NCBI GenBank assembly: GCA_012932295.1 | Contig: JAAONU010000009.1 | Location: 13,557,796 to 13,621,795, forward strand | Length of the DNA stretch: 64,000 bases | Source: Cyclina sinensis | Lineage: Eukaryota; Mollusca; Bivalvia; Venerida; Veneridae | Direction of reading: 5' to 3' | Part shown: positions 10,164-21,610 of the stretch, piece after piece | Layout of the letters: the number at the start of each line of letters is the position of its first letter | How positions within the stretch are numbered: the stretch's first letter is position 1 | Notes under the pieces: model-generated | What the model saw: only the letters and a program-made list of their open reading frames with translations | The model's database searches: none | Told to the model about the DNA's origin: nothing | Translations under genes and position numbers: made by a program

Positions 10164-10777
10164 ATGCTCCCCGAAGGGCGAGCATATAGTTGCCGCTTTG
10201 TCCGTCCGTTCGTCCTTCCGTCATAATTTTGTCCGGAGCATAACACAAAAACTATGAGAGATATCAAGACCAAACTACGTAGGAAGTTAGATCTCATAGA
10301 TGAGCAGTGCAGTGCACAAGAACCATAACTCTTGTTTTATTATTTGTTTAGTTATTGCCCTTTGAAATTTCTCATACTTATTTTTTGTCCGGGGCATATC
10401 TCACAAAGTATAAGAGTTATCACATTAAAACTTTGTAAGTAGATAGATCTCATTGATGAGCAGTGCAGTGCACAAGAATCATAACTCTTGCTTTATTAAT
10501 TTTTGAGTTATTGCCTTTTGAAATTTCTCATACTTATTTTATGTCCGCGGCATATCTCACAAAGTATAAGAGATATTAACATGAAACTTTATTGGTAGAT
10601 AGATCTCTATGAGGAGAAGCGCAGCGTGCAAGAACCGTAACTCTATTTTGCATAATTTAGGAGTTATTGCCCTTCGTTATTTTTCATACTTAAAACAAAA
10701 ATACATATTAAACAATAGCCCTTTTGGAATTGGGATGTATTCGGGGAGCATCCATCGGTTCCACCGATTTCTTGTTA
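10164..10777 (+). mobile_element. Short-TIR element with three ~156-bp modules and 3' hairpin (pearl/Helentron-like)
   Basis: Ends ATGCTCCCCGAA (10164-10175) and TTCGGGGAGCAT (10740-10751) are perfect 12-bp inverted repeats. Three internal modules start at 10290, 10446 and 10602 (GATCTCAT-GATGAGCAG-type), a spacing of 156 bp. Beyond the right repeat lies a hairpin, ATCGGT-TCC-ACCGAT (10754-10768), followed by TCTTGTT. The left end has a GTCCGTCCGTTCGTCC stretch. This architecture matches the bivalve pearl elements, which have been linked to Helentrons. That assignment is from family knowledge and is not proven. Confidence 0.6.
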
Positions 10778-11210
10778 ATTTACTACAATGTAAATAATGA
10801 TATTGTTTGGTAACGCATTCAACGTCTTAAACTAGAGAGCGATGTTACTATATAAAAAAAGTTACATGCCATCTCAGTGTCGTCTTTGGTAATGCCTTTC
10901 ACTATTCAGTAACTGGTTTCTTTCTCGGTTACTCCAGTTACCTTGATTTACTTAAGAATTCAAGAACTGATCGTTTAAACTCCAAACATATTTCCTTTGA
11001 GACTCATTACTGTACCAAAAGACCATTTGGCAAAATTGTGCCTTTATCAGATAGATTAAACACTCATATCAAATCTGAAAAAAAGCAGTAACAATTTTTA
11101 CATGTCTGTTTGTTTTTTAATCAAGTTAGAGCCAGCTGTCTCTTAAAATTTTGGTTAAGAAATAGTAAAAATACTATTTAGAAACTTATAATTCTAACAA
11201 ATCTCTTAGG
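10778..11210. other. No feature supported
   Basis: A+T-rich; no frame, repeat or RNA signal that I can defend. Confidence 0.5.
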
Positions 11211-11399
11211 CATCGTTATATGTACTGGCTAGATGTACATCGTTATATTTACTAGCTAGATGTACATCGTTATATGTACTGGCTAGATGTACATCGTTAT
11301 ATGTTCTGGCTAGATGTACATCGTTATATGCACTAGCTAGATGTACATCGTTATATGTTCTGGCTAGATGTACATCGTTATATGTACTGGCCAGATGTA
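11211..11399. repeat. 27-bp tandem repeat, seven copies
   Basis: Exactly seven units beginning CATCGTTATATGTACTGG and ending CTAGATGTA, at 11211, 11238, 11265, 11292, 11319, 11346 and 11373. Only single-base variants separate the units, so the array is fairly homogeneous and likely length-variable. Confidence 0.95.
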
Positions 11400-13125
11400 T
11401 AATTATCGAGACTTACCATCATTTTACTCTGTTAAGGCTACCAGATGTATGAAACGCAAGTAGATAAACATAATTCAAACAACAATCGTTAATGCTCCCG
11501 TTTCTATTCGCTAAAATAGATATTTTTACATTGTGTTAGCAATTTTAACTGTAAACACATTTTTACAAAATGTTATAGCCTAACGCAACTTTGAAAATAC
11601 TAACTCGGACACGTTCAGAAATGAATCACTCTTGTATATATAATTGTGACGACGTCCATGTGTTTAAAATCAAGTCGGGCAGTCATGTAGACATGAGGCA
11701 ATATGAACATAACATTCAATTAAGTGAGATGCCTATCTGTTTAAAGTACAACATAGAAAAGCTCATTATATGCCTTTATATTGTTATTAGCTTTGGTATA
11801 TTTAAAAACTAAATTTAAATAATATTTTGAAAGTATGTACTAGAATCAGATCACGTGACTTAATTGAATTTTGTATAGTTCTGATCTGCCGTAATTATTT
11901 GAGAAGAAAGATGTCATTTGAGCAAATACACATGGTAAGACTAAGAATTTGTCTTAAGAAGTATCAATTTAAAAACGTCTTTTAGGTATACCGTTGCAAT
12001 TTTCTGGAAGTCCTGTTTTTTTAGAAAGCACTAATACCTCTTTAAGTAAATCGCTCTGGACTTCAATCGTTCTCCCAATGCACACGAGACACTTTCATAG
12101 CACTTTTCTTTTTAAACGTGTGCTTTTCTGAAAGGGAAAAACAATGCCTAATATTTAGATATCGTCTTCAGACGCTCTGTATAAAACGTAGACATTTTTT
12201 CAGCACTTGGATTGTCTACACTAAGATATTCAATTTTGTTCCGACAGTAAATCAGCCGCCACCAAAAAACTTCATAATTTACATGAACCTTAAGCAAGGC
12301 ATAGTCTGATAGTCTCAATGTTTTTGGTACATGGCTGAGGTTTTTTTTAAATTATGAAACTGTTTTGCTTTTTGCGGTGTTAGCAGTGTTAGGGATATTG
12401 AACAACGTAGCTTATTGCATTTGTCTGGATGCGTCTTCTCCAATTTTTATTTAAGCATCTAAATCTTGAACTGCTTAATAAGTCATGTTTTTTACCCAAA
12501 AGCCATATTAGGGACCCAAAGTCTTTGATGTATATATGACAAATATGGGTTGTTTTGAAGATTTACTGATGATATTTTTAATCTTTAGCCAAAGGCAAGC
12601 ATCATTTTAATAAGCACGTAATAACGTATGACGTTAAACAGTTATAACAAAATGTTCTGAACAATATTTATTTTGAGCGTTTTGGAAAACAACAACAACA
12701 ACAAAAACATATTTTGAGTAGCTTTAGATTTATAGTGATATATTTGAACAAACACATTATTGTTGATAAACAACGGAAAGTATATATATTAGCAATCTGT
12801 TATTGTGCATATTCTTCGAAACTAATGAGGATAAAATGTCCAGAATTTGTTTGGCACGAAATCTTGAAATGCCTTTTTCCAGTAATGATTATTAACTGAC
12901 ACGGTGCTGAAACTGCGAGATACACAATTATGGAACGACAAAGCTGTCTGATGTTAATAAAGTTATTTCTGTCTTCTTAGAATTCCCTTTGATTATGTGT
13001 AAGTAACGTTTTTATTAACCAAGTAGAGGCGTCTTTATGCCGAAAAGGCATGCTATTTTTTACAGCAGTTTTTTGTTTAAAACGTATGTGATTTTGTTTA
13101 ATACTCATGTTATCTTGTTATTAAC
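11400..13125. other. No feature supported
   Basis: A+T-rich non-coding sequence. Frames of 60-75 codons (11591-11812, 12118-12309, 12714-12899) carry no domain. A short AAC repeat occurs at about 12690-12706. Confidence 0.5.
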
Positions 13126-13210
13126 GGTGGCTCAGTGGGTTTGATCGCCGATTTGTATTTTACTGACGGAAAGGGGTCTGGGTTCGAATCATGGTGAAAG
13201 TGATATCATT
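13126..13210 (+). mobile_element. tRNA-like SINE head
   Basis: GGTGGCTCAGTGGG resembles a Pol III A box and GGGTTCGAATCAT a B box, about 45 bp apart; a T run follows at 13208-13217. Similar in style to 63362-63480. The cloverleaf does not close cleanly, so I call a SINE head and not a tRNA gene. Confidence 0.5.
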
Positions 13211-13369
13211 TTTTTTTTAAGTTTTCATAGTGTATAGAAGCATAATATTATGTTTTTTCCACTGACAGTATATTAATTCTTTTTAACTTAAAGAAAGAAA
13301 AAAGAGCTAAACTCTGTGAGTCAGTCGCTTTAACTTTTACCGAAAATTGATTGCAACCGATTCAGTCTG

Positions 13370-13620
13370 TTTGGATCCGATAGATATAACATTTTCTCGC
13401 TTATTATTTTAAGCAAGGAATTGTAGACCTTTTTTAATTTAATTGCATAGTCTGTACAAACCGGCGCAACTTATAGTCTTTAAAGAGTCTTCTGGACATT
13501 TGATTTATCAGTAGTTCATAATAATATGGAATTGAAGCTACTCTTCGAAGCAGAGTTTAATCGATTACACCTTTTTCAATCATCCATTTCTTGATTTCTT
13601 GATTGATTATCCTATCCATA
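13370..13620 (+). repeat. Dispersed repeat C, copy 1
   Basis: Matches 38935-39165 in the same orientation, clearest at AGCTACTCTTCGAAGCAGAG and ATTACACCTTTTTCAAT. At the second site the repeat lies within an insertion that interrupts one copy of the segmental duplication, so this is probably part of a mobile element. Confidence 0.65.
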
Positions 13621-13639
13621 ATCGTCAATCGGCAGAATT

Positions 13640-13902
13640 AATATACTTTCAGTTGACAACAGTTGTCTAGGGCCATGTTCTACCTACCATACGCAGGGAC
13701 GCTGTTAGACGTCATACCGACAACGGTGACTGTCTACGGTTTCGCCGATGACCACACAGCGAAAACGCAAATTTCGACCAAATGCAGCATCAGAAAGTCA
13801 TGCGATACTGAACAATGTGCAGAGACAATTAATGACTGGATGAATAAAAATAAACTCAAATTGAATGCTTCCAAAACAGAATACATCAAGTTTGGTAGAT
13901 GA
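13640..13902 (+). pseudogene. Non-LTR retrotransposon reverse transcriptase fragment
   Basis: An ~80-codon remnant of the RT palm. VYGFADDHTAKT carries the catalytic F-A-D-D motif C, followed by the helix ending INDWMNKNKLKLNASKTEYI, a pattern typical of CR1/Jockey-group LINEs (long helix, then L-N-x-x-K-T-E). Upstream and downstream domains are absent, and the stop after FGR at 13900-13902 truncates the thumb. It is a 3'- and 5'-deleted relic, different in sequence from the LINE at 14.8-18.0 kb. Confidence 0.8.
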
Positions 13903-14275
13903 CAACAGCTTGATAAGTGTGTTTCATCTCCCACTAACATTGCAAACGACACTATAAAAACAAACGTCCTTTCTACAATACAGTAATATGCCATCTAGCT
14001 GATTGTTTTTTTGTGATTTATTTTCGAAACTTTGTGGAACTTTCAGTCATTGAAATTCATCTTTATTCAAAAGCCCAAATTCTTATCCCATAGTGTATAA
14101 CCGATATCTTCCAACTGAGCCCAACTATATAAATTGTGAAATTTCCACTTGGCCGTTCATATTGGTTTTGGTTTAAGCGGGAAAGGTCTATTGTTAATTG
14201 ATATTACATAATGAATATAATTTTGAGTGTCCGTAGATGTGTATGGTGAATAAAATATTAAATATCTCTCTATTT
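13903..14275. other. No feature supported
   Basis: A+T-rich spacer between a LINE relic and a SINE; nothing recognisable. Confidence 0.5.
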
Positions 14276-14533
14276 GAGTTTATTTAACTCAATGCCGACG
14301 CCGCCTGCAGAGATTAGTTACTTTATGTTTTGGGGGATAGTGCAAGATACAGAAAGCATCCCGCTCCAGAGACACCTCTGGTTCTTTTAGTGTACAACAC
14401 TGATACATGGGACCTCAGTTTAACGTCTCATCCAAAAGACAATAAGTAATGATAGTGGAGGAGCGGGGGATCAATCTCGGGACCCCTGGTTTAGCAGTCC
14501 AGCGCGTTACCACTGGACCACTAATCCGCTCCA
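14276..14533 (-). mobile_element. tRNA-derived SINE, copy 2
   Basis: Minus-strand copy of the four-copy family. Head at the right end (GCGGATTAGTGGTCCAGTGG), body with the GACGTTAAACTGAGG stretch, tail at the left with AAATAAACTCAAATAGAG. The B-box region is mutated (GAGATTGATCCCC). Confidence 0.8.
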
Positions 14534-14661
14534 AGCTTAAATGCATAATTAACTTGTATTATATTCTGTGTTCATTCTTTTGTTTAAGAAGACGATATTG
14601 TAAATAAGGTCAATATATGCTTCATGTATAACCTTAATATGTCACCTTCTTTAAGTAAAGA

Positions 14662-14711
14662 TGTTATTATTATTATTATAATAATTATTATCCTTATTAT
14701 TATTATTAATT
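14662..14711. repeat. (TTA)n microsatellite
   Basis: Interrupted TTA/ATA trinucleotide repeat. Confidence 0.9.
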
Positions 14712-14865
14712 TTATACAAGTATTTTACTGTCTGGCTGTATAGTAGTGCGGATTTTGATGACTGAACTTTTCGGTCATGCTTTGTATTTTTTTTAAAGGC
14801 TGCGGTCATAGAACAGCACGTAAAGAACAAAATCTAATGTCTCTAAACGCCTTTATGTTTCTGGC

Positions 14866-15543
14866 ATGTGTCGTGCTTTCACAAGTTCAACAATGTTTAA
14901 AAGATATAAATCTAAAGGTATATGCTTTATTACTGGGGATTTAAATAGTCGGGTGTCTACAAATTTATCTGATGTACTCGATTTTGACATTTATATTGAT
15001 AATGACAATGATCTGTCAAACTATTCAAATGTACCACCACGTGTATCTAAGGATCATGTGACCGATGTATACGGTAGACGCTTGATTGAGTTTTGCCAGC
15101 CCACTTCCTTTGTTATAGGCAATTCAAGGTTATATAATGACCTAGGTATTGGCGATTTTACATATTACTCGTTGAATGGTGGCTCTGTTACAGATTATTT
15201 ACTTCTACACATCAATGATTTCAAATGTATTAGTGATTTTTGTATATTGAATCCTAATGAATTTTCCGATTATTGTGGACTGTCCTTCAATATTTTAAGC
15301 AATATAGAAAAAAAAATATCTGATTTAGATAAGCACGAAAATGAATCTGTTCTTATATGGGATAAAAGCAAAATAGATGAATTTAATCATATTTTATTAA
15401 GTGAAAGGGACACTTTCGATAAACTTACCGAAAAATTGAAAGAAAATAATAACGATAATTGTAATGATATTATAGTTATATTCATTAATACTCTAAATAA
15501 ATGTGCCCAAACAACTTCGGAGACAAACGTAAACAAATATTGA
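14866..15543 (+). pseudogene. LINE apurinic-like endonuclease domain, C-terminal two-thirds
   Basis: 225 residues starting at Met; the true frame probably began earlier. Seen motifs of the exonuclease-endonuclease-phosphatase fold: ITGDLNSR (the G-D-x-N metal/phosphate motif), DVYGRRLIEFC, and GGSVTDYLL (the S-V-x-D-Y motif). The last catalytic motif, normally S-D-H, reads FSDYCGLSFNI: the catalytic His is Tyr, so this copy could not nick DNA. The frame ends in the linker at a stop near 15541-15543. The role in the parent element is to nick the target to prime reverse transcription. Confidence 0.85.
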
Positions 15544-15957
15544 AACAAACTGAAAGTTTCTACATACACGCAAACCATGGTTTAATCAAGAGTGTTATAA
15601 TGCAAGATCTCAATTTAAAAAGGCTAGGAACGCATTCTTACGAGATAAATCAAGAGTTGATTTAAAAAGTGTATATTTAAACACAAAAAGAATATATAAT
15701 CGTATAAAGAAGAAACATAAAAATAATTATAAAACAATAGAAAAAGAAGACTTAAAAAATCTAAGTAAATCACAGCCAAAAAGTTTTTGGAAAAAAGTTA
15801 AAAGACAATAATATGCTAAACCGCCTATCACAGCAACAGATTTAAATATTACTCAGTTATTTGATCACTTTAAAAATCTTTACAGTGAAAATACAGTTAC
15901 AAAATAAACGAAGATCATATAATAATAAATGATGAAGATTTAGACCAGGTCATCACT

Positions 15958-17290
15958 ATGTCAGAAATTGAAAATGCTGTATTTAGTCAAAATAATAACA
16001 AGTGTAGCGGAAAAGATGCCTTGATAGCAGAGGTTTATAAACATTCATTTCATATAATTCCACCGTTCATGTACGTTTTATTTAATCAAGTATTTGAAAC
16101 CGGAAGGTATCCGGATACATGGGGAGAAGGTATTACAGTACCAATATACAAAGGGGGTGATATTGAAGATGTAAAAAAATTATAGAGGAATCACTCTAAT
16201 TAATATAATAGCGAAAATTTATTCTCAAGTATTATTAAATAGACTTACGAAATGGTCAGTTAAACATGAGAAAATAATTGACAATCAGTATGGTTTTCAA
16301 AAAGGAAAGTCGACAATTGACTGTGTATTTCTACTACATTCAATCATTGCAAAAACACTTACAGTTGGAAAGAAATTGTACTGTTGCCTCGTTGATTTTG
16401 AAAAATGCTTTGATACTCTAAATAGATCTTACATTTACCAAAAACTTATCAATGAAAATGTTAGTACGAAATATGTTAATGCCATAAGAAGCATGTATAA
16501 CTGTGTTAAAGCTGCTGTAAGATATAAAAATACTACATCTAGCTTTTTTGAGTAAAATATTGGTGCCAAGCAAGGGGGTCCGAGTTCTAGCCTTTTATTT
16601 TTTTTCTTTATAAACGATTTGTTACAAAATATAAATGATGATATAGATGGGCTTTTTACTTTAAACGAGATAAAAATTTTCATCCTTTTATTTGCAGACG
16701 ATGCAGCTTTGTTTGCTCAAGAACCGGAAGCACTTCAATCTATGTTAAATGACCTACATACATACTGTCAAACGTGGGGCTTAAAGGATTATACAAATAA
16801 GACCAAAATAATAATTTTTGAACGAGGAAGACACACTTCTTATGATTTTGTATACAATAATACAGTTCTAGAAAACGTTAAAATGTTTAAATATCTTGGT
16901 ATAAATCTTTTCAAAAATGGTCATTGGCATCGTACTCAAAAGAAACTAGCACAACATTCATCATATGCGCTTCATAATCTCTTTACTGTTTTCAATCAAC
17001 TTGAATTGAATATTTCTGAAAAATGTAAATTGTTTGATTGTTTTGTTGGTTCAGTTTTGAATTATGGCGCGGAAGTATTAGGTTATAATGAGGGTAAGGA
17101 TATAGAAATTGTACACTGTAAATTTCTACGTAAAATCTTACATGTAAGAAAGTCAACTAATTTTGATGGATTGTACGGGGAACTAGGAAGACATCCTATG
17201 AGAATCCAACGTAAATGTATTATAATCAAATATTGGCTTAAAATACTATCTTTAAAAGATAACTGTTTAATAAAACAAATGTATAACTAA
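15958..17290 (+). pseudogene. LINE reverse transcriptase domain, interrupted
   Basis: RT fingers begin with IENAVFSQNNNKCSGKD and FETGRYPDTWGEGITVPIYK, then a frameshift at about 16185. Motif A lies in another frame at about 16380-16420 (CLVDFEKCFDTLN, catalytic Asp present). Motif B is degenerate (GAKQGGPSSSLLF after a stop at about 16554). Motif C is intact in LLFADDAALFA at about 16690. Thumb and following region include MFKYLGINLFKNGHW. A stop at 17288-17290 separates the last domain. At least three disabling changes make it non-functional; the chemistry of the family is RNA-templated DNA synthesis at the nicked target. Confidence 0.9.
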
Positions 17291-17374
17291 CTCAAACATG
17301 ATTTAGACAACAATCTTACATACAATGATAAAAATTGGGCGTTTCAAGTCAAGAAAACTTTAGATGAAATAGGA

Positions 17375-17878
17375 ATGACAAATGCTTGGTTGAATCAAAA
17401 TAATAGAGACTATGTTCTTAACTTTCAAGCAATTAGATTAAGAATATTAGATATATATAAACAATCCTGGTATACCAACATTAATAACTCTAGTAGACTT
17501 GAAACACATTGCTTATTCAAACATGAGTTTAAACTTGAAGAATATTTGAAACAAGTTAATTTAAATAAGTATAGAATTGCACTAACAAAATTCAGGCTTT
17601 CATCACATAATTTAGAAATAGAAATGGGAAGACATGTCAATATAGCTAGAGAAAATAGAAAATGTAGACAATGCAATATGAATCTGATAGAAAATGAATT
17701 TCATTTTTTGCTGGTTTGTCCAAAATATTATATGATTCGTAGACAGTTTTTGAAATCTTATTTTTGTCGTTGGCCCACACTCTATAAATTAGAAATCTTT
17801 TTGTCTTCAAGAAATCCCAAAACGTTGACTAACCTATCCAAATACTTATATTTTGCGTTCAGAGAGCGAGATAGGTAA
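17375..17878 (+). pseudogene. LINE C-terminal domain with Cys/His motif
   Basis: 167 residues after the stop at 17290, same element. CRQCNMNLIENEFHFLLVCP fits a C-x2-C...H...C zinc knuckle near the end, a feature of many LINEs from molluscs and other aquatic animals. The TAA/TAG stop at about 17876 is followed by ~130 bp of A+T-rich 3' UTR and the TTG tail. A diverged homologue of this region is present at 20.9-21.36 kb. Confidence 0.8.
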
Positions 17879-18249
17879 TGAAAATATTGCTTATTCTATA
17901 TTTCTCTGTTAACCCTTACACTGGTAGAAAGCTCCTCACACACTTACTCTATGTCTTTGAATGATTTATTAGCTATGAATATGTATATGTATTCAATGCT
18001 AAATAAAAATTTGTTGTTGTTGTTTGTAAAACAGTGGCTTAAAAATTGAACACACCTGTTTTTGTATCTAAATCTAACATTATGAAGCCGAGCACTGGGA
18101 TACGTTGAGCATGATCCTTAGTTGTAAACTGGCTCCAGTGTCTATCATTTACTTTATAATACAAAACCACCTCAGTCTTCCATTTTACAGGGTGGACAAA
18201 TCCGCCTTCCTTAGCCTAAATATTGTCGGAAAATTGTAAGTGTGTGTGT

Positions 18250-18513
18250 GTATTTGAGTTTATTTATCGTCGGTAATGGTTGCCCATATGACCAACGCCT
18301 CCTGCAGAGATAAATAATTTTATGTTGTGGGGGATAGTGTAAGATACAGAAATCATCCCGTTCCAGAGACACTCCTGCTTCTATTGCATGCTCAGCGTAC
18401 AGCACTGATATATGGGACCTCGGTTTAACGTAATTAGTAATGTTAGTGGAGGAGCGGGGAATCGATCTCGTTACCAGTCCAGCGCGTTACCACTGGACCA
18501 CCTATCCGCCCCA
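18250..18513 (-). mobile_element. tRNA-derived SINE, copy 3
   Basis: Minus-strand copy, head near 18513 (GGCGGATAGGTGGTCCAGTG), tail near 18250 (AAATAAACTCAAATACAC). Part of the tRNA-like head and of the GACGTTAAACC region is deleted compared with the other copies. It lies ~230 bp downstream of the LINE tail. Confidence 0.8.
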
Positions 18514-18592
18514 AAACAAGATTTTTTCAACATTTTATAAAAATTTATTTGATAAATAACATAAATATATATTACACAATTTGAAAGCAAAG

Positions 18593-19000
18593 TTTTACTA
18601 CCGCTTGCAAAACTGATCAGAGTTTCACGTATTTGGAAAGCGGTAAAAAGTGACGTTACGATGTTAATCCAATCACAGCGGGGCAGTTTTCTCAGGTATA
18701 AAACTGCGTCTTGCAATCTACCTGCAGCCAGAAAAATGTGCCTGGGTATGCGCCAAAGTTGATGTGTCGTAATTGTCGCTGCGTTGCTACCGGAAATCTT
18801 CATTCAATATGTTTTTTCCTAACCGCTTTTCCATTTCGTACACAAAATGACATTAGAATGACACTTTTTGGCAGGTTAAATGCGGAGTTTGAAAGAAACC
18901 CATTGGATGGCGCTTTTATTGATTTTTGACAGGTGTAGTAAGGAGTCTTGTTCTTTACCTAACAGTGTAAACTCTAATCAGTTTTGGAAGCGGTAGTAAC
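18593..19000. mobile_element. TIR element B (MITE-like), ~408 bp
   Basis: Left arm 18593-18628 (TTTACTACCGCTTGCAAAAC...) and right arm 18965-19000 (...CAAAACTGATTAGAG read inverted) form ~36-bp imperfect inverted repeats with about four or five mismatches. The interior has GCGGTAAAAAGTG and AACCGCTTTTCC motifs in opposite orientations. There is no transposase. Frames inside (for example 18711-18929) have no domain. Confidence 0.75.
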
Positions 19001-19042
19001 AGTTTTCTGCAATTATGGCAATCAGTACAACTGAATTCCCAT

Positions 19043-19048
<6 letters not shown>

Positions 19049-19076
<28 letters not shown>

Positions 19077-19091
19077 AAAAAGAAAAAAAAC
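19049..19091. repeat. Poly-A tract
   Basis: Nearly pure A run of ~43 bases with isolated G interruptions and one C at the end. It could be an element tail; no element body is recognisable to its left beyond TIR element B. Confidence 0.9.
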
Positions 19092-19204
19092 AGGTCATAC
19101 AAATGTTAGTCAAACCTAATACTATAATTAAGGCTAAAAATGATTTTTTTATAATATAAATAATCGCAAGAATTGGTCCGAAAAAGGCGGATATTTCCAC
19201 ATTT

Positions 19205-19400
19205 GAAAATACATGAGGGGGGGGGGGGTCCACCTTGTAAAATGCATTAGGGGGTTTGTAAACCTTTTAAAATGCATGAGGGGTGTTTTGTCTACCTTGT
19301 AAAAATGCATGTGGGGGTTATTGTGTAAAATGCATGAGGGGGCTTACGTCCACCTTGTAAAATACATAAGGGGAGGTTTGTCCTCCTATACCAAATTGAA
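19205..19400. repeat. G-rich minisatellite, ~40-bp unit
   Basis: Five to six diverged units of the form CCACCTTGTAAAATGCATGA followed by a G run of 4-12 bases. Unit lengths vary about 37-45 bp. The first unit has a pure G run at about 19217-19227. Confidence 0.8.
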
Positions 19401-20690
19401 CAGTGGCGGGGGAGTTATGTCCGAGGGAGGTTTTGTCCTACACTCATTGCACTTTCAACTGCTGCTGACATAAACAGAATCATTCTAAGTCTGCAATTTT
19501 TGCTGTTCGCCATGTCATCCATGCTTTGAAAGGATAACATATTGTTTTAGAAAACGTTATTTTTTATTAAAACACTTTTGCTGCCGGGATCATAATTTCG
19601 GGGCAAAATATTTATTAATTTACACAGACAAGAATTATTCCACAAATGTGCAGTGACAAAAAAGTGGCTTCTGCATTCATGCGAAATATGATCAAAATGA
19701 AGTCTTCTTCTCATCTCCTCAATCAATATCATGCTAACAACACTTTCACTGAAGCTTTTTTTGAATCCATTCTTTCTGACTTCATGTGAAACCTTTGTTT
19801 TGAAATTTACATATACTGTGTCGAAGCTTACAGTCATATATTGAATAAACTGCATGACTATCATAGAGTCATTTTCAAACACAAAAATAAAGACTTACAC
19901 GACCATTGTTTTCTTAAAAGATTAACCCAGGAACAAACTTGCGAATCTTTAACAAAAGCAGTAGTCAATAGCTGCTATGCTTGGGGTAAAGATTAAATAT
20001 AATTATATGCTAGTATTAAGTAGGAAAACGATTAAAATCAATCATTTACAGGGCAACACATAGAAGGCCAAAATATATCCTCTACATATTGTAAAATTTT
20101 GTCAAAACTTTGAAGAATGTAAGGACTTTTGATTCAAAATGACCTTCCTTTGAAATAAAAATCGAAATAAATATGATGCGGTCATATTTTGTATGGGAGG
20201 AGGAGGTATGTGGAAATGCCGTCATCCATATCCCAGCTGCGGTATACAGTAATCTGTTCCTTAGTCTCAATAACTCGCCTTCAAAAGCGGACCCATTTAT
20301 TAATCTGATAATTTGCGTTGTCCGCCTTTGAAGGGGATATTGACCTAACATAAAATAGCATTATATTCACCTTCTAGAGTACAATTATTTGGACTATCTG
20401 TCCCTATCACGCACCCGAGAGACCTGCTAAGTAATACAATTTCAAAACGGGTGCAAAATGTTTGAGGTATATACTGAAAATATTATTAAGTTGAGATATA
20501 TACAGACAATATTTTTTCTCACAAAGAACTGAATTGGATTCCGTCGATGTTATAGTAATTTTCATATGGTAAGTTTTTAACCTTATTTATTTTACATGAA
20601 TTGGGAAGCAAGTTCTTGGAACTTTTATTAATCCTTCTCGATGACTGCTTCCTAGCTTCCAAGGTTCAAACCAGCACCGAAAGTGAGGAC
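19401..20690. other. No feature supported
   Basis: A+T-rich. Minus-strand frames at 19547-19882 and 20082-20351 have no recognisable domain. Confidence 0.5.
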
Positions 20691-20699
20691 ATGATCCTA

Positions 20700-21607
20700 A
20701 ACCTTTTTTTTTGTACTCCACTGTTGATAACCACATGAATGATTATAAAAACAGGAACACCGTTTCAATAAAGAATAAAATTTTGAACTTCTATTGCAAA
20801 ATTATATCTGTCAAAAGTGATAAGATCTGTAATATTATGTATAGACTGATGTATGACCTTGATTGTCAAAAGGTGTATCATTCACTTTCATATGTTTAAA
20901 GCTCTATACAGGAGTTAGGTATAGCAGAGTATTGGTTAAGTCAATTTGTAATGTCACCTACACATTTTAAAAACATTATTATAAAAAGAATTAAAGATCA
21001 TTATATGCAGAACTGGAACAAGCAATTAAATAATTCCAGCAAATATCCTTTCTATAGAATAATTAAATCAAATTTTGAAATGAAATTATTTGAGATTGTT
21101 ACCAAAACCCTTGCCTTTTCTTTATGTCATTTAAGATGTAGTAGTCATAAGTTACCTACTGAAAAGGGACGTTTTACACAAAAAAAAACAACATAATTTA
21201 AGATTTTGTACTATGTTTAATAAGAACTCATTTGGCGATGAATTTCTTTATATTTTGGAGTGTTCTTATTTCAATACTGAACGTAGAAAATATATCCCAA
21301 AACATTTAAAAAGAGCTAATGTGTTTAACATGGAAAGACTTTTGCAAATGATGTTAGATTAACTTTAGTTAAGTTAGCTGTTTATGTACGGAAAATTATG
21401 GCTAGAGTAACTTAATTTTATACCACCTTCCATTCTCTGGTATTTTTTCTAGTCAGTTTTATGCACAGATCTCATAGTATTAGGTGCATTAGTATATGGT
21501 AGAGTTTTGATGAGTTCAACCTTGTACATGTAATTAACATTATGTATATGTGTTAAACCAATGCCCATATGGGCCTAGTTATTAAATAAACTAAAACTAA
21601 ACTAAAC
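20700..21607 (+). pseudogene. Second LINE relic: C-terminal region with (AAACT)n tail
   Basis: Translated pieces (NHMNDYKNRNTVSIKNKILN; then IIIKRIKDHYMQNWNKQLNN and LAFSLCHLRCSSHKLPTEKG; then NSFGDEFLYILECSYFNTER in another frame) resemble the C-terminal region of the LINE at 17.4-17.9 kb: the same order of basic helix, L-R-S-H-x-L-x-x-E-x-G-R block and C...H-like motif. Stops and a frameshift near 21190 break it. The element ends in a repeat of AAACT at about 21585-21606. RT and endonuclease are missing, so it is heavily 5' truncated. Confidence 0.75.
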
Positions 21608-21610
21608 TAC

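Larger units (their letters stand above)
14790..18024 (+). mobile_element. Degenerate non-LTR retrotransposon (LINE), 5' truncated, (TTG)n tail
   Basis: An ordered set of endonuclease, linker, RT and C-terminal Cys/His motif fragments across ~3.1 kb, in different frames and separated by stops. The element ends at a short TTG repeat (18010-18023), a common LINE 3' tail. The N-terminal part of the endonuclease and any ORF1 are missing, as expected of 5'-truncated target-primed insertion. The linker at about 15576-15820 is recognisable as KPWFNQECYNARSQFKKARN in a frame shifted from both neighbours. Clade uncertain (Jockey/CR1 superfamily or Nimb-like). Confidence 0.9.

Noticed and set aside
19045..19233. 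Minus-strand 62-codon frame
   Set aside because: Its phenylalanine run is the translated poly-A tract; no real protein.
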